Source of the DNA: Nicotiana tabacum
Lineage: Eukaryota > Streptophyta > Magnoliopsida > Solanales > Solanaceae
Direction: 5' to 3'
Assembly: GCF_000715075.1 (NCBI RefSeq)
Contig: NC_134081.1
Coordinates: forward strand, 70,052,153 to 70,116,152
Length of the DNA stretch: 64,000 bases
Position numbers and translations under genes: made by a program
In this document: positions 1 through 10,158 of the stretch, one piece after another
Position numbering within the stretch: the first letter of the stretch is position 1
Layout: every line of letters begins with the position of its first letter
Notes under the pieces: model-generated
What the model was told of the DNA's origin: nothing
The model's database searches: none
The model's input: the letters and a program-made list of their open reading frames with translations, nothing else

Positions 1-379
1 TAGCTTTTGCAAGCGAGCAACTTTTCAGGTCGACAAGATAATTGATTTTTTTAAAATGGGTTTATGTTAGATTGTTGTACTGAAGTATTAATGTTAAATA
101 TCAATAAGATTTAACAGCAATGAAAACATAATTTTATTTCATATATTCTACAAGATAAACAAGTACATACATTTATTATAACCACATTACAAAAACAAAA
201 CACTACGTGTATCCTTGATAGTTGGGCACATTAAATGAACTTCCACCAGGAGCTGGAGTACCACCGTCACCCAAACCAGCTGAAGGACATTTATGACGGT
301 CGTGACCTGTTTGCGAGTATATGCCACATTTACGCGCATAAATGGTATCACAAACATTCATTTGGTTCCGTATACGCGT
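1..379. other. Left edge, no gene recognised
   Basis: This is AT-rich sequence downstream of the decayed MULE transposase, which reads away from the window interior. It may be the 3' part of that element, but I see no terminal inverted repeat and no open frame with a recognisable domain. Confidence 0.5.
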
Positions 380-3058
380 TCATTTTTTCACTTGTCGTTG
401 ACGTACATAGTCCTTGTTACACACCATTTTAAATGGTTCCAACGGCCAATAATGCTCAGCACCCACTGGTTGCAACTGCCCATTATAGGTGGTTATGTAT
501 GCAGCAACACTATATTCTTTATCAACGTAGTTGGTTGCCCCTAAACCTATATGTTGAAAGCACTTGATGGCATATGAGCACGGCATGTGGTAGATGGACC
601 ATTTCCCATAAGAGCATAACCTTCTGGCTTCATTTATGGTGTGTGTATTATTCCCTCGATTTTGATGGATAGCGGTGCGAACTTCAAAAATATTTCGCTC
701 GTTGCAATACTGTAAATATGAATGCCAATGTGCTCGCCGTATGTATTTCTCAAATCTTTTCATTGGTGTTGGCATAAATTCAACACCCCTTTCTATCAAT
801 GACGATGCACCTCTAGCCCTTTCAACAAACCTCTCTGCCATCTGCTTGAATAACATCCGCACCATGGCAGTAACAGGCAATCCACGTGCAGACTTCAATA
901 ACCCGTTGAAAGACTCTGACACATTTGTAGTCAGAATTCCCCATCTTCTGCCACCATCCGCATGCAAAGTCCACTTGTCAAGTTCATGTCGCATCAACCA
1001 ACGATAGGCTCCCTCGTCTTCCTGCCTAATAGATTTCATGCGCCTCCTGAATTTACACTCTTGATGATCTGTTGCAGTCATCTACATTAAATCATGCAAA
1101 TCCTTGTTGGGATATGCCTTCTAGAAATTGGCCTTCAGGTGCCTCACACAGTAACTGTGGTAGGCATACGATTCCTGCCATGCACGCAAATTCTGTACAG
1201 AACTTAAAATACCACCATGTTGATCAGATATTAGACAAATACCGAATACTGTTTGATAACGTGCTCTTTCAAGTGGTTCAAAAATAGTGTCCACGTCTCT
1301 TGGCTTTCATTGGCACAAATAGCAAAAGCTAAGGGAAATATACTTCCATTAGTATCTACTGCAACGGCGATCAACAATTTAATATCATACTTTCCATAGA
1401 CATGAGTGTCGTCTATGGATATTACTGCCTGACAATGCAAAAAACCATCAATTACTGGTTTAAATGCCTAAATCACATATTTGAATATATGTTTTGGTAT
1501 TCACGGACTCCGCTCAAGCTTTCATTCAACAACAGTCCCGGGGTTAAAGTTTTGCAATGCAGCCATGTACCTGGGTAGAGATGCAAAGGACTTATCCCAG
1601 TTACCATAAACAATTTTAAACGCACGTTTGCGCCCGAGAAATGCCTTTCTTTTGGTAATGGTGCACCCATATTCCTGGTGGACGGATGTTATATACTCTT
1701 TGATCTTGTACCTTATGGACGCTTCAATGTGTGGAATCAAGATAAGAGAAATCAAGTCAACATTCAAGTTAAAATGATTCCCACTGAATGTGTCCATTTC
1801 ACAATTGTGGGTGCCAATGTATTTACCCACACCCCTCATATTTATTTTCTTCTTCCTCACACGCAACATCCAATTACAACCCGTAAACCATCTACGACAG
1901 ACTACCTTGTATACATCTGGAGATTACTCGTGTACCGTAATCTCACGATACTCTTTTACATTGTACATTAGCACCGCCCTGGTTAGGCGCACTTTATCGG
2001 GAAAAAACATGCCCTTTGACAACACCGTTGCTCTAGATTCATCCCACATTGCTATCCGAATTTTGTCAATATCCCTTGTGAGGGCATCCACATCCGGCAT
2101 ACTTGGCAAATGATCAAGGTAGGGAATCTCCCTTGAATGAAACGGCACATGGGACTCGTACACTCTTGGTTTAACGGGGGGTGGAGCATGCTCCCTCATC
2201 AAATCAGGTCTAGCATTCTCTTCCTCCTCATCATCACCGGGAAGAGTGTGTCATCTCCAAACTCATTGGCATTATTGTCATAATCACTATTTCCTTCCTG
2301 ACTCTGTGCATCTGCCAGATCCCGATTAAATATGTCGTCTTTGGGCAATTGAGTAAGGACAGGACCTTCAGGATGCTCGCTTTCACTGCATAACCAACAA
2401 AATAATGAGTTACTCAAATTGATAAATACTTTACATATAGCTATATCACTTCATTTACAAATCGTAATGTGTTGACATCCCACGATGGACATTATCATGT
2501 TGGTGATGACTCCCGGATGGACCACTATGATCCAACACACCAGAACTAGGCATATTCCAACTGCGCATTGGTTCATAACTTGTAAAATTTATATCTGGAT
2601 GGTACCCCCTGTAGAATATATAAGTGTTAATACAAATTCAATACAGCAACAATAAATATCGTAACACAAAGGAAAATTGAAGTTTACCACTCGTCTTGTG
2701 GATTATGTAAACTAGGAGAGAAATTATTTCCTCACATTATTGCGAACGTCTTCAACCTTGACGTGCATTTCTAATATTTTTATCACAAAAAATTCACGGT
2801 ATTCATCCGAAGTCTTCAAAAAATCTCGCAGAGTTTCATCATCCTCGATGCTAAACTCAACATAACAAGCAAGCCCTTGCGGAGTGACAGAATACAGATA
2901 TCTTCCGGTTACTTTAAGGTTCACCGAACGTTTGCTCACACTCATTTTTTTACATAACAACGATACCAATATATCGTATTCCATTGTAAGTGGCAACATA
3001 ACATGACACTACCACTCCCCCAATATAATGAAACCCTTATTCTTCGCTCTTCAGGCAT
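380..3058 (-). pseudogene. Decayed MULE (MuDR-like) transposase
   Basis: A Mutator-superfamily transposase, read from about 3058 down to 380 in pieces. The N-terminal part (2724-3058) resembles the leader of Solanaceae MULE proteins. A middle exon (about 2460-2611) and an acidic linker (2199-2388) follow, with plausible AG acceptors. The piece at 1522-2202 carries the Mutator DNA-binding segment (HNCEMD at about 1800). The DDE core at 1231-1480 contains SIDDTHVYGKY with the catalytic aspartate region and AICANESQETW. The C-terminal piece (380-1081) contains SESFNGLL and a SWIM-type zinc motif (CSYGKWSIYHMPCSYAIKC). Frames change at least near 3000, 2720 and 1440-1520, and a Trp codon just before the DDE core reads TAG, so it should not make a full transposase. 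The family assignment is firm; intron positions are inferred. Confidence 0.85.
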
Positions 3059-3179
3059 TATGACAAAATACAAACTAACTTAACGAAGAAATATTTCAGA
3101 AGACTTGAGAATATTTGTGAATGGATTTTTAGAAAATCCTTAACCTCTTTAAATAAGGCAAAAACCAATCTGGGATACA

Positions 3180-3475
3180 ATTTTTTATAGGTATAACGCT
3201 TTAAATAAGGGCGCTATACCCAGTTAAATTATTCTTATGTCAGTTAAGCCCAGAAGAATTATTGGTGAGCCCACATAATATGTATAGTGGGGGTAAGAAA
3301 AGACGTTATATATATAACGCCTTTTAAAAGGGCGCTATACTTTAACGGATAAACGGCCGTTAAGGTATAACGTCCTTTAAAAGGGCTTTATATATATTTT
3401 GGTCATTATATTTTTTTTCACATATTTTAATTTTTTGAGTCCAAAAAAATCATATTTTAGTTCGAGACTCTTTCT
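3180..3475. repeat. Palindromic box cluster upstream of the MULE
   Basis: Several copies of a palindrome of the form TATAACGCCTTTTAAAAGG followed by GCGCTATAC lie at about 3190-3220, 3310-3342 and 3365-3395, with an inverted TAACGG...CCGTTA between them. The cluster sits immediately 5' of the MULE reading frame. It could be its terminal/promoter region or a separate non-autonomous element. A relative lies at 8620-8995 without a transposase. Confidence 0.6.
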
Positions 3476-3617
3476 TACAGTAAAGCTGCCATTCTGAAAT
3501 TGGGCAGAGTTTGTAACAAAATGACGTCAAAAAGAAATTGGCTAATGCTTGTTAACCTGGGACGTTAGCTCAGATCCAAATAATGGAGTATATAATTCTT
3601 ATTTATTTTTTCTTTTA

Positions 3618-3785
3618 CACATTATTGAGTTCAGAACCAAAATAATATATTTTTGAACTCAAGACACAAAAAATAAGTGAAAAAAATAATTGATGACTTT
3701 TTTATATATAACACATATTTTTAATGCGCTATACCGTAATAGTCACCCGTTAAAGTATGGCGCATGAAATATATGCATTATGCTC
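3618..3785 (+). repeat. Left arm of a 1.6-kb inverted repeat pair
   Basis: The sequence from about 3618 to 3785 matches the reverse complement of about 5085-5232, including a shared segment with gactttttttatatataacacat followed by taatg and a later TTAACGG-type box. The two arms bracket the nested MITEs at 3856-4820. The arms are related to the palindromic boxes at 3180-3475. Confidence 0.6.
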
Positions 3786-3855
3786 TCAGCATAACGCTTA
3801 TATTACATGCGTTATATCTGAACTTAAAATGTCAGTCACTTTGCTGTACTTAGAG

Positions 3856-4820
3856 CCCGTTTGGTCATAAGAAATTTTTCTAATTTTTCCCTTTTTTCCA
3901 AATCTTTTTTAATTTTTTTCGAAATCAGCGTTTGTTCATAAAATTTTCAATTTTCACTTGAAGATGCATTTTGAAAATTTTCGAAAATTTGAAAAACTCC
4001 AAAAAGTTATTTTTCAAAACTTTCACTCAAATCACTCACAAAACTTAAAAACAACCCAAAATTATATTCATGTCCACATGGGCGTATCTAGGGGTTTCCA
4101 TGGGGCGCGTGAACACATGCTCCCCTCCCTAAATCATGTATAGTAATGTTATATTTTTTCAAAAATATTTAAATATATGTATGTGCACACATATTCAAAG
4201 TATTATATGATATGATGGTTATTGAGTGTACCTCTCTAGGTGTGGTTGTGAGTTCAAATTTTATGTCAATCTTGATATTTTTTTTCCTTTTTTTCCCTTA
4301 AAAGTAAACGCCCACGGGAGATGGGTGTGTCTGGTGTTATATTTTGCGTATTAATTAAGTACTTTTTCTTTTTATTTCTTTTTTTGTTTGGTTTATTCTT
4401 TTAAAATTTTCACACATTGAAATTCCTATTCTTCCTTTGTCGCTGTAAAATCTTATATGATTAAACAAAATGTGTATATTAAAACTAGTAGTTGTGTATG
4501 ATATATCATATAATCAATGGGTTCAATTGATCTCAATATTTTCAACATGAAAAATAAATATAGATGTAAGAAAATTACTATTTTATAAAAATAAACTTAT
4601 AATTCCAAAAGTGTATTGGGTACGCAATCGGAAGAACTAAAGGTTGAACCCGTAAAATTTATATTCTGGATCCACCTCTTCTTAATAGTTCACCCATCCT
4701 TCCAAAATCCTGGATTCGCCTCTGTATGTCCAAACACAACTCTAAATTTCAAATACCATTTTCACTTGAAAAATTATTTCTCCTATTTTAAAATTTTATA
4801 ATTTTTATGTCCAAACCCCC
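3856..4820. mobile_element. hAT-like MITE (outer)
   Basis: The left end begins CCCGTTTGGTCATAAG and the right end is TTATGTCCAAACCCCC, imperfect terminal inverted repeats. Flanks ACTTAGAG (3848-3855) and ACTTAGAC (4821-4828) fit an 8-bp target duplication with one mismatch. It is non-coding and AT-rich, and is interrupted by a second MITE at about 4079-4725. Confidence 0.6.
4079..4725. mobile_element. hAT-like MITE (inner), GGGCGnATCTAGG family
   Basis: It starts GGGCGTATCTAGG and ends CCTGGATTCGCCTC, an imperfect inverted repeat. ATGTCCAC (4070-4077) and ATGTCCAA (4726-4733) are a candidate 8-bp target duplication inside the outer MITE. Related ends occur at 50655, 52266 and 52766. Confidence 0.6.
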
Positions 4821-5084
4821 ACTTAGACTTATGCAACAGTTCCATACTTATACTTTCTCACACTAATATTTTTCTTGGAACAGAAAATGTTGCCACTTCT
4901 TTTCTACAGTTTTCTTGCAGTTGGCAATAATATCTCATCAACAAGGAAGTAATCGTGGCCTTTGCATGGTGATCTAACGGCTGGGAATTACACACGGGGC
5001 TAGCATCAGCTTTTGCTTATCCATCATTGCACCGGAAAACACGCTCTACTTTTTTCTGACCGCCCCATAATTAAGGCATGGTAG

Positions 5085-5232
5085 TGTTTACATAACTATT
5101 TCATGCCGTTAACGTATAACCCATTAAAAACATGTGTTATATATAAAAAAAAGTCATCCATTATTTTTCATTTATTTTTTGTATCTTGAGTCCAAAAAAT
5201 TATTATTTTGATTCCGAACTTCACATTATTCC
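5085..5232 (-). repeat. Right arm of the inverted repeat pair
   Basis: Imperfect reverse complement of 3618-3785. Matching is clearest over 5110-5222. No target duplication could be fixed, so I cannot say whether the arms are the ends of one element or two related insertions in opposite orientation. Confidence 0.6.
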
Positions 5233-7113
5233 GGTTCTTTTGTAAATTTTTTATATCATTTTGGTTCGGACTCGCATGGGCAGGCTATCTTGTTTACACC
5301 TAATGATCATGAGTTGTATTGTTTGCTGATGGATGAGATACTGCTTATTACTCCTATTTTCTTAGCGGGTGTATATTATATTGGAAAAATTTCACATAAG
5401 AATAATTGAGCTCCCTGCTTTATAATTTTATAGCCCATATTTTAATTTACAACCAACTAGCCCAAAAATAATAGGCTAAAATTTAATATTCAACTCTAAT
5501 AGGTTCTCGAAATTACTATTTAATTTTAAAAAAAGATTGCTCAAGCTTTTAAGTTAATTTTCGAATCAGTAACTGTGACTCATATATTAGTTCAACAAAC
5601 CAAATCCATTTGGCTGGTGAAAATTAGATTTTTAACAAGTTTAAATATGTGGGTTTAATTCCGAATTTGATTGTATGAGAAATTTGAAATGGGTGTTATT
5701 TAGACTTGTTAGAAATAGTACAAGGAGGTTGTATATAAAATTTGAAGTCATTTAATGGAGATTTGGACTGGTTTTGAACAAGAATTGCAACTGAAAATCA
5801 TGGAAGAAGTTCGTCTACAGACGCTTGTATAAAGGTGTATAAAAGTGTATAATAGTGTATAAGATGTGTTTATACACTCATATACACTATTATACAAGAT
5901 TATATATAATTATATAAAAAACTGATTTCGTCTTCTTCCTTGCGTCTTTTATGAAATTTAACTCAAATCTTACTCAAATCTTGCTCAAATATACTCTAAA
6001 TCACTTCAAATTTAAATTTTGAACTCCTTTTGTAATTTTCAATCAATTGGAACAACACCTAATCCAAACAACTAACAAACTCAAAAAATCCTATTTTCGA
6101 AAGCAAAGCTTTGAATGACCTTCAATGGTGGACTTTACTCTTCAATTTTCTTACATTGCAATCAGGTGACACAAGAGGTGAAGCAAAAAAAATACACGGC
6201 CCCTTGAAGCATATGTAGAAGATGTGAGGAGAAGAGAGAGTGAAAGCTATAGTTGTGAGAACACGAATTTAACTCCATAACTTTTAGAAGCAATGATTGT
6301 AAGAACACAGACTTTGAATTTACTAGTTCTTTCAAAATATGTACAATATGGGCTAGGTCAGGTAAAACTTAAAAACATGAGTCATTTTTTTGTTATGGTA
6401 TGAAGTCGGGCGTATTTTCTTGTAATTCTTTCTATTCTATTATATTTGCAACAAGAATTCATTAGTTTTGCTGTTCAACAATAATTTTAAGTTTCCAATA
6501 ATTCTATGTTTCTATTGCTCTATAAAATCTTATATAAAATCAACAATATCCCAAGAAAAATTAAATGAATTGGCTACTTAATTTCTGGTATTGGTAATAC
6601 CACGTGATCGGGTGCAACATTTACATGGGCAAATTCCTCTCTAATGAACACACGTGAAAAATTTGGTAGTATATCAATTGATTAGTCGTGTAAAGTGTAA
6701 ACTGGTCCAACCATTGTCATGAAAAGATATTCCAAAACATTTAGCTGGCTTTTAGACAATATTTGGTTTGAGCAAAACATATTCAAGTTAAAGTTTAAAT
6801 AATATCTGGAAATTAATTTTGATCTTGAAATGAATTACTAGAACTTATGAATCAAAATTATGTTACTTAACTAGAAATACTCTACAAACAATTTTTTAAC
6901 ATATTATGAACACAGTATTTTTTTAAAATACCGATAACTAAATTAATATCTAAAAGGAAAATTTCTGCTTTTAGTTCATGATATATTGATAAATCCTTAA
7001 ATGTGATTTACCATATTTGATCCAAATTAATTGATATGTGCGCTTTAATCCCTTTACTTGTTAATCTTCACAAATTTAACAAATTATTAGTTTTTAAAGC
7101 AATTAAACAACCA
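5233..7113. other. AT-rich intergenic stretch
   Basis: No gene recognised. The only local structure I see is an imperfect hairpin at about 5826-5908, built from GTGTATAA-type units on one side and TTATACAC/TATACACT on the other. It could be a MITE remnant. Confidence 0.5.
5826..5908. repeat. GTGTATAA units forming an imperfect hairpin
   Basis: Three short direct units (gtgtataaaa, gtgtataata, gtgtataaga) are followed by complementary units (ttatacact, tatacactat, tatacaag). The result is an AT-rich hairpin of roughly 80 nt. Confidence 0.5.
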
Positions 7114-7796
7114 TGTTGTGTACGGGTAAAATCGGGGTAATGTCTACCCCGATTACCCGGTAGGAAAACGGAAGAAGGGCATGGATGCACGAGATTGTAA
7201 CCGAGGTTTGAGACCCCTCGTATCGAGATCAAGGAAGAGTAAACGATGTGCTCGTCATCGGGTATGATAAAGCGACGCGTCCCGGGCCAAGAATAAGTTC
7301 TAAGACCACGAGAAATACGGTGAACAGTTACACACGGCGGATAGAGGGCCGTGATATTCGCACTCAACTGGATATCACGGCGCGGATCTCGCTCGGTGTC
7401 GGTTATGGAACAGTAATTAACGAGAAAGGAAGATTTTTACCTTTTTAGACTTATACTAAGGATGAAACTCTCCTACTATATAAATGAGAAGTTTTTCTTT
7501 TGTAACACACAAGTCAAAGCAATACAAGTTTATTTTTCTGCTTTTTAGCTATTGCTAAAGTTCTTATTTAATTGTTCTGTTCTTCATTCACAACCGGGCT
7601 CGAATCAAGGGTCCAATCGAGGACGAGGTCATTGTTCAATATAAGTTCCGGCTAGGCCATAACATTACAACTGGTTTGATCGTTTATTTCGTCTTTAACT
7701 CGTTTATCTAATATTCTTGATTATTTGTATTGAATCAAATTACGTATCCTTAAAATCGAGTACAAATTTAATTGTTATCCAATTTAGGAGTAAACA
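7114..7796 (+). mobile_element. Single LTR of a Ty3/gypsy-like element
   Basis: The LTR starts TGTTGTGTACGGG and ends GAGTAAACA (TG...CA), 683 bp. It is much richer in GC than its flanks. A TATA box (TATATAAA) is at 7477-7484. The sequence right after the LTR end is a primer-site-like TGGCGCCCACCGTGGGGC, then a gag start, so this is a 5' LTR on the plus strand. No second LTR is present; the rest of the element is lost after about 8160. Confidence 0.75.
7477..7484 (+). promoter_or_regulatory. TATA box in the LTR
   Basis: TATATAAA lies 363 nt into the LTR at 7114. Transcription would be expected to begin about 30 nt downstream, near 7510. It would once have driven the retroelement. Confidence 0.55.
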
Positions 7797-7799
7797 GTT

Positions 7800-7817
7800 T
7801 GGCGCCCACCGTGGGGC
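7800..7817 (+). other. Primer-binding site of the 7114 LTR element
   Basis: TGGCGCCCACCGTGGGGC begins three bases after the LTR's terminal CA. This is the usual position and starts with TGG, complementary to a tRNA CCA end. I recognise the TTTGGCGCC form from plant Ty3/gypsy elements; which tRNA pairs was not checked. Confidence 0.65.
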
Positions 7818-7909
7818 TAAGGATAATAGTGGTGATTTAATACGAATCTCCATAACATACCCTATTTTACGATTGTTCTTTAAAGTTTTAATTTTAGGTC
7901 AGTCCAAGA

Positions 7910-8160
7910 ATGTCGAACTCTCAGTCTGCTCACTTGAACGCTGACGCTAAGTCTGGCCATCATGGAGAAAATAATAATTTGGTACCTAGCAACGAGGTGC
8001 TCCTACTGATCCCAACGGTGTCCTAGTTGCCGATCCGATTGATGCTAACTCACAAGTGGCCATCGACGTCAATTTGCCAACCGATCCCGAAAACGGTGTT
8101 CGCGGGGGACCCCGATCAGCAGCTCGGGAAGCGCCCGAAGGAAAAGGTGATGGGGTAAGC
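7910..8160 (+). pseudogene. Truncated gag start of the LTR element
   Basis: An ATG at 7910 opens a frame beginning MSNSQSAHLNADAKSG, about 115 nt after the LTR end, typical of a gag N-terminus. The frame reaches a stop (TAG) near 8023. A shifted frame starting APTDPNGVLVADPID stays open to about 8160, which shows a frameshift near 8000. After about 8165 the sequence becomes AT-rich and unrelated, so the rest of gag and all of pol are missing. Confidence 0.6.
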
Positions 8161-8214
8161 CTACGGCTAATCTTACTACATTAGGCCACAAGATGCCACT
8201 ACAGGGAATTAAAC

Positions 8215-8490
8215 TAACAATTTATCTATTTTATTAGTCTTGTAGCAAATAAATAATCTAAAGCGGATAAAAATAACAAATTAATTTAATAAAAAAATAA
8301 TCACGAAAATACATATACCACAGTAAAAAGTAACTAATTAATATTTTTTAGCAACTAATAACAATTTCTCTATTTTACTAATTCTTTTAGCACACTAATA
8401 CTATAGTTCGGATAAAAAATAACAAATTAGTTAAATCGCAAAACAATCACAAAATAACATACAGCACATTAAAAATAACTAATATGCATT
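8215..8490. repeat. Diverged two-copy tandem duplication, period about 144 bp
   Basis: The segment from 8215 (taacaatttatctattttat) reappears from 8359 (taacaatttctctattttac). It is followed in both by GGATAAAAA-TAACAAATTA, a run of AATCAC and TAAAAA-TAACTAAT. It is non-coding, and the copies differ by scattered changes and small indels. Confidence 0.7.
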
Positions 8491-8619
8491 TTTATACGAG
8501 GTTTAACAAAAACTAAGTCGGAATCCTCGATTTAAGATTTTTGGAAAGTTGAAGATTTGGTGATTTGGAGCCGAAACGGGCAACCCACTACGAGATAACG
8601 CCTTAGCTAGGATGTGGGA

Positions 8620-8995
8620 CTGAGAATCTATACTTTTTGTGGGACCGGTGGGCTCCACTCGAGCTTTTTTCGGTAAAAATAGGGGGGACCGCTATTTTTT
8701 ATTTTATTTTAAAGAGGGTGGGGGGGGGAGTTTCTGGTTTGGTGGGGAAGGGAAGGGGACGGATTTTTATGTGGTGTCTTAATAAAAGGCGCTATACATT
8801 CCCGCTCTTTTCAGGTTTAACTATAAAGCCTTTTAAAATGACGTTATACCTTTAACGGGCAAACGACCGTTAAGGTGTAACGTCCTTTAAAAGGGCATTA
8901 TATATATTTTAGTCACTATATTTTTTTTCCATATACTTTAGTTTTTTGAGTCTAAAAGAACCACAATTTAGTTTCGGATTATGTAAGAAAATAGT
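8620..8995. repeat. Second copy of the palindromic-box repeat
   Basis: This matches 3260-3475 in order: a GTGGGCTCC/GTGAGCCC-type start, a GGCGCTATAC box, TTTAACGGGCAAACGACCG, TAACGTCCTTTAAAAGGGC, a TATATATTTTAGTCA tract, and a TTTTTTGAGTC tract. No transposase frame accompanies it here. Confidence 0.65.
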
Positions 8996-9850
8996 AACCT
9001 GACGTTCCTTTTCGCTTGTCAAGATTTTTCATTATGGTTTGGCTCTTGACATTATTATCAATACACCACATACTGCTCATTTGTGATGTGGCATCTCGTC
9101 GTCTGCCTATGAATTTGAACACGCACGATACAATACGATGTTCCTAATTTTAACCATGAATAATGTTGGCTTATATTATTTTTCATGTAATTTTAAATTT
9201 TTTAAAACTTGAAAAGCTTATGTACGAATTGACACGAGTAATTAGATGTTCTGAACCTCAGATTTCGATAACTTTCACATAAATTTGGTCAAAGAGAGTA
9301 TTCAATATAATCAAATAGTGAAGTTCGGTATACAAATATTGATTTGGTCATAAGTATTTTCAAATACGAAAATGTTGAAATAATGAAAATTTTGTAAAAA
9401 TAATAGCTTCTACTCATAAGTTTTCAACCTTTTTTTTTTGTTTAAATAAAAATTTATGTCTTAAACAATATCAAATACTCTCTTTGAATTTTAACTTCAA
9501 ATACTTTTTCCGGATCCAATCAAAACATTATCTAAACACCTATTTGGGATTCTTTTTGACTAGGACTACGGTTGGACAAGTATACACGACATATCAATCA
9601 TTATAATAAAATTTTCACGTGGATTCGTTGGAGAGAAATTCGTCCATATAAATTGATGTTTTTCCACTTAAAGGAATTTGCTTTTGAATAAATATACAGC
9701 AACTTGTTGAGAATATAATTTTTGGGTAAAATGATTTTGTGGAAAATAAGTGTCGGATAGAGCAGAATAGATAAGAAATTGACTCTAAGAAATCTTTGAA
9801 GCTATAAACACAAATATAAGTCAAGTTATGATAATTGATTATATTGAATG
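8996..9850. other. Intergenic, nothing recognised
   Basis: AT-rich sequence between the palindromic-box repeat and the 3' end of the SnRK2 gene. I see no coding frame, RNA gene or clear repeat. Confidence 0.5.
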
Positions 9851-10158
9851 ACCAAAATATAAATCAAACTTTCTTATTCATACAGAAATCACTGAGAAAG
9901 CAATCATTCAGTGTACACTACATAAAATGACCAAAGTCTGTTGATTAAACTCATGTATAATTCAACTCCTTTGACTACCAACTTCAGTATACCACACATG
10001 GTAATAAATTTCACAAGCCTCCTGACCAAAACACCAGAAATTTACAAACATCCTTAAATATCACACACAACATGAAAAGAGCCAATTTTACACAACCATG
10101 AAAACGGCAATACTTAAAAAGCTATAGCTTTCTACAAGCAACAAAGATAATTTAAACC
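9851..10158 (-). other. Likely 3' UTR of the SnRK2 gene
   Basis: Sequence downstream of the stop at 10159 on the minus strand is non-coding, T-rich in the sense direction and unlike the repeats nearby. I could not identify a clear AATAAA signal, so the 3' end is only approximate. Confidence 0.4.

Noticed and set aside
7068..7448. Frames of about 66-99 aa in the 7114 LTR
   Set aside because: They are within LTR sequence upstream of or across the TATA box, on both strands, and lack any domain.
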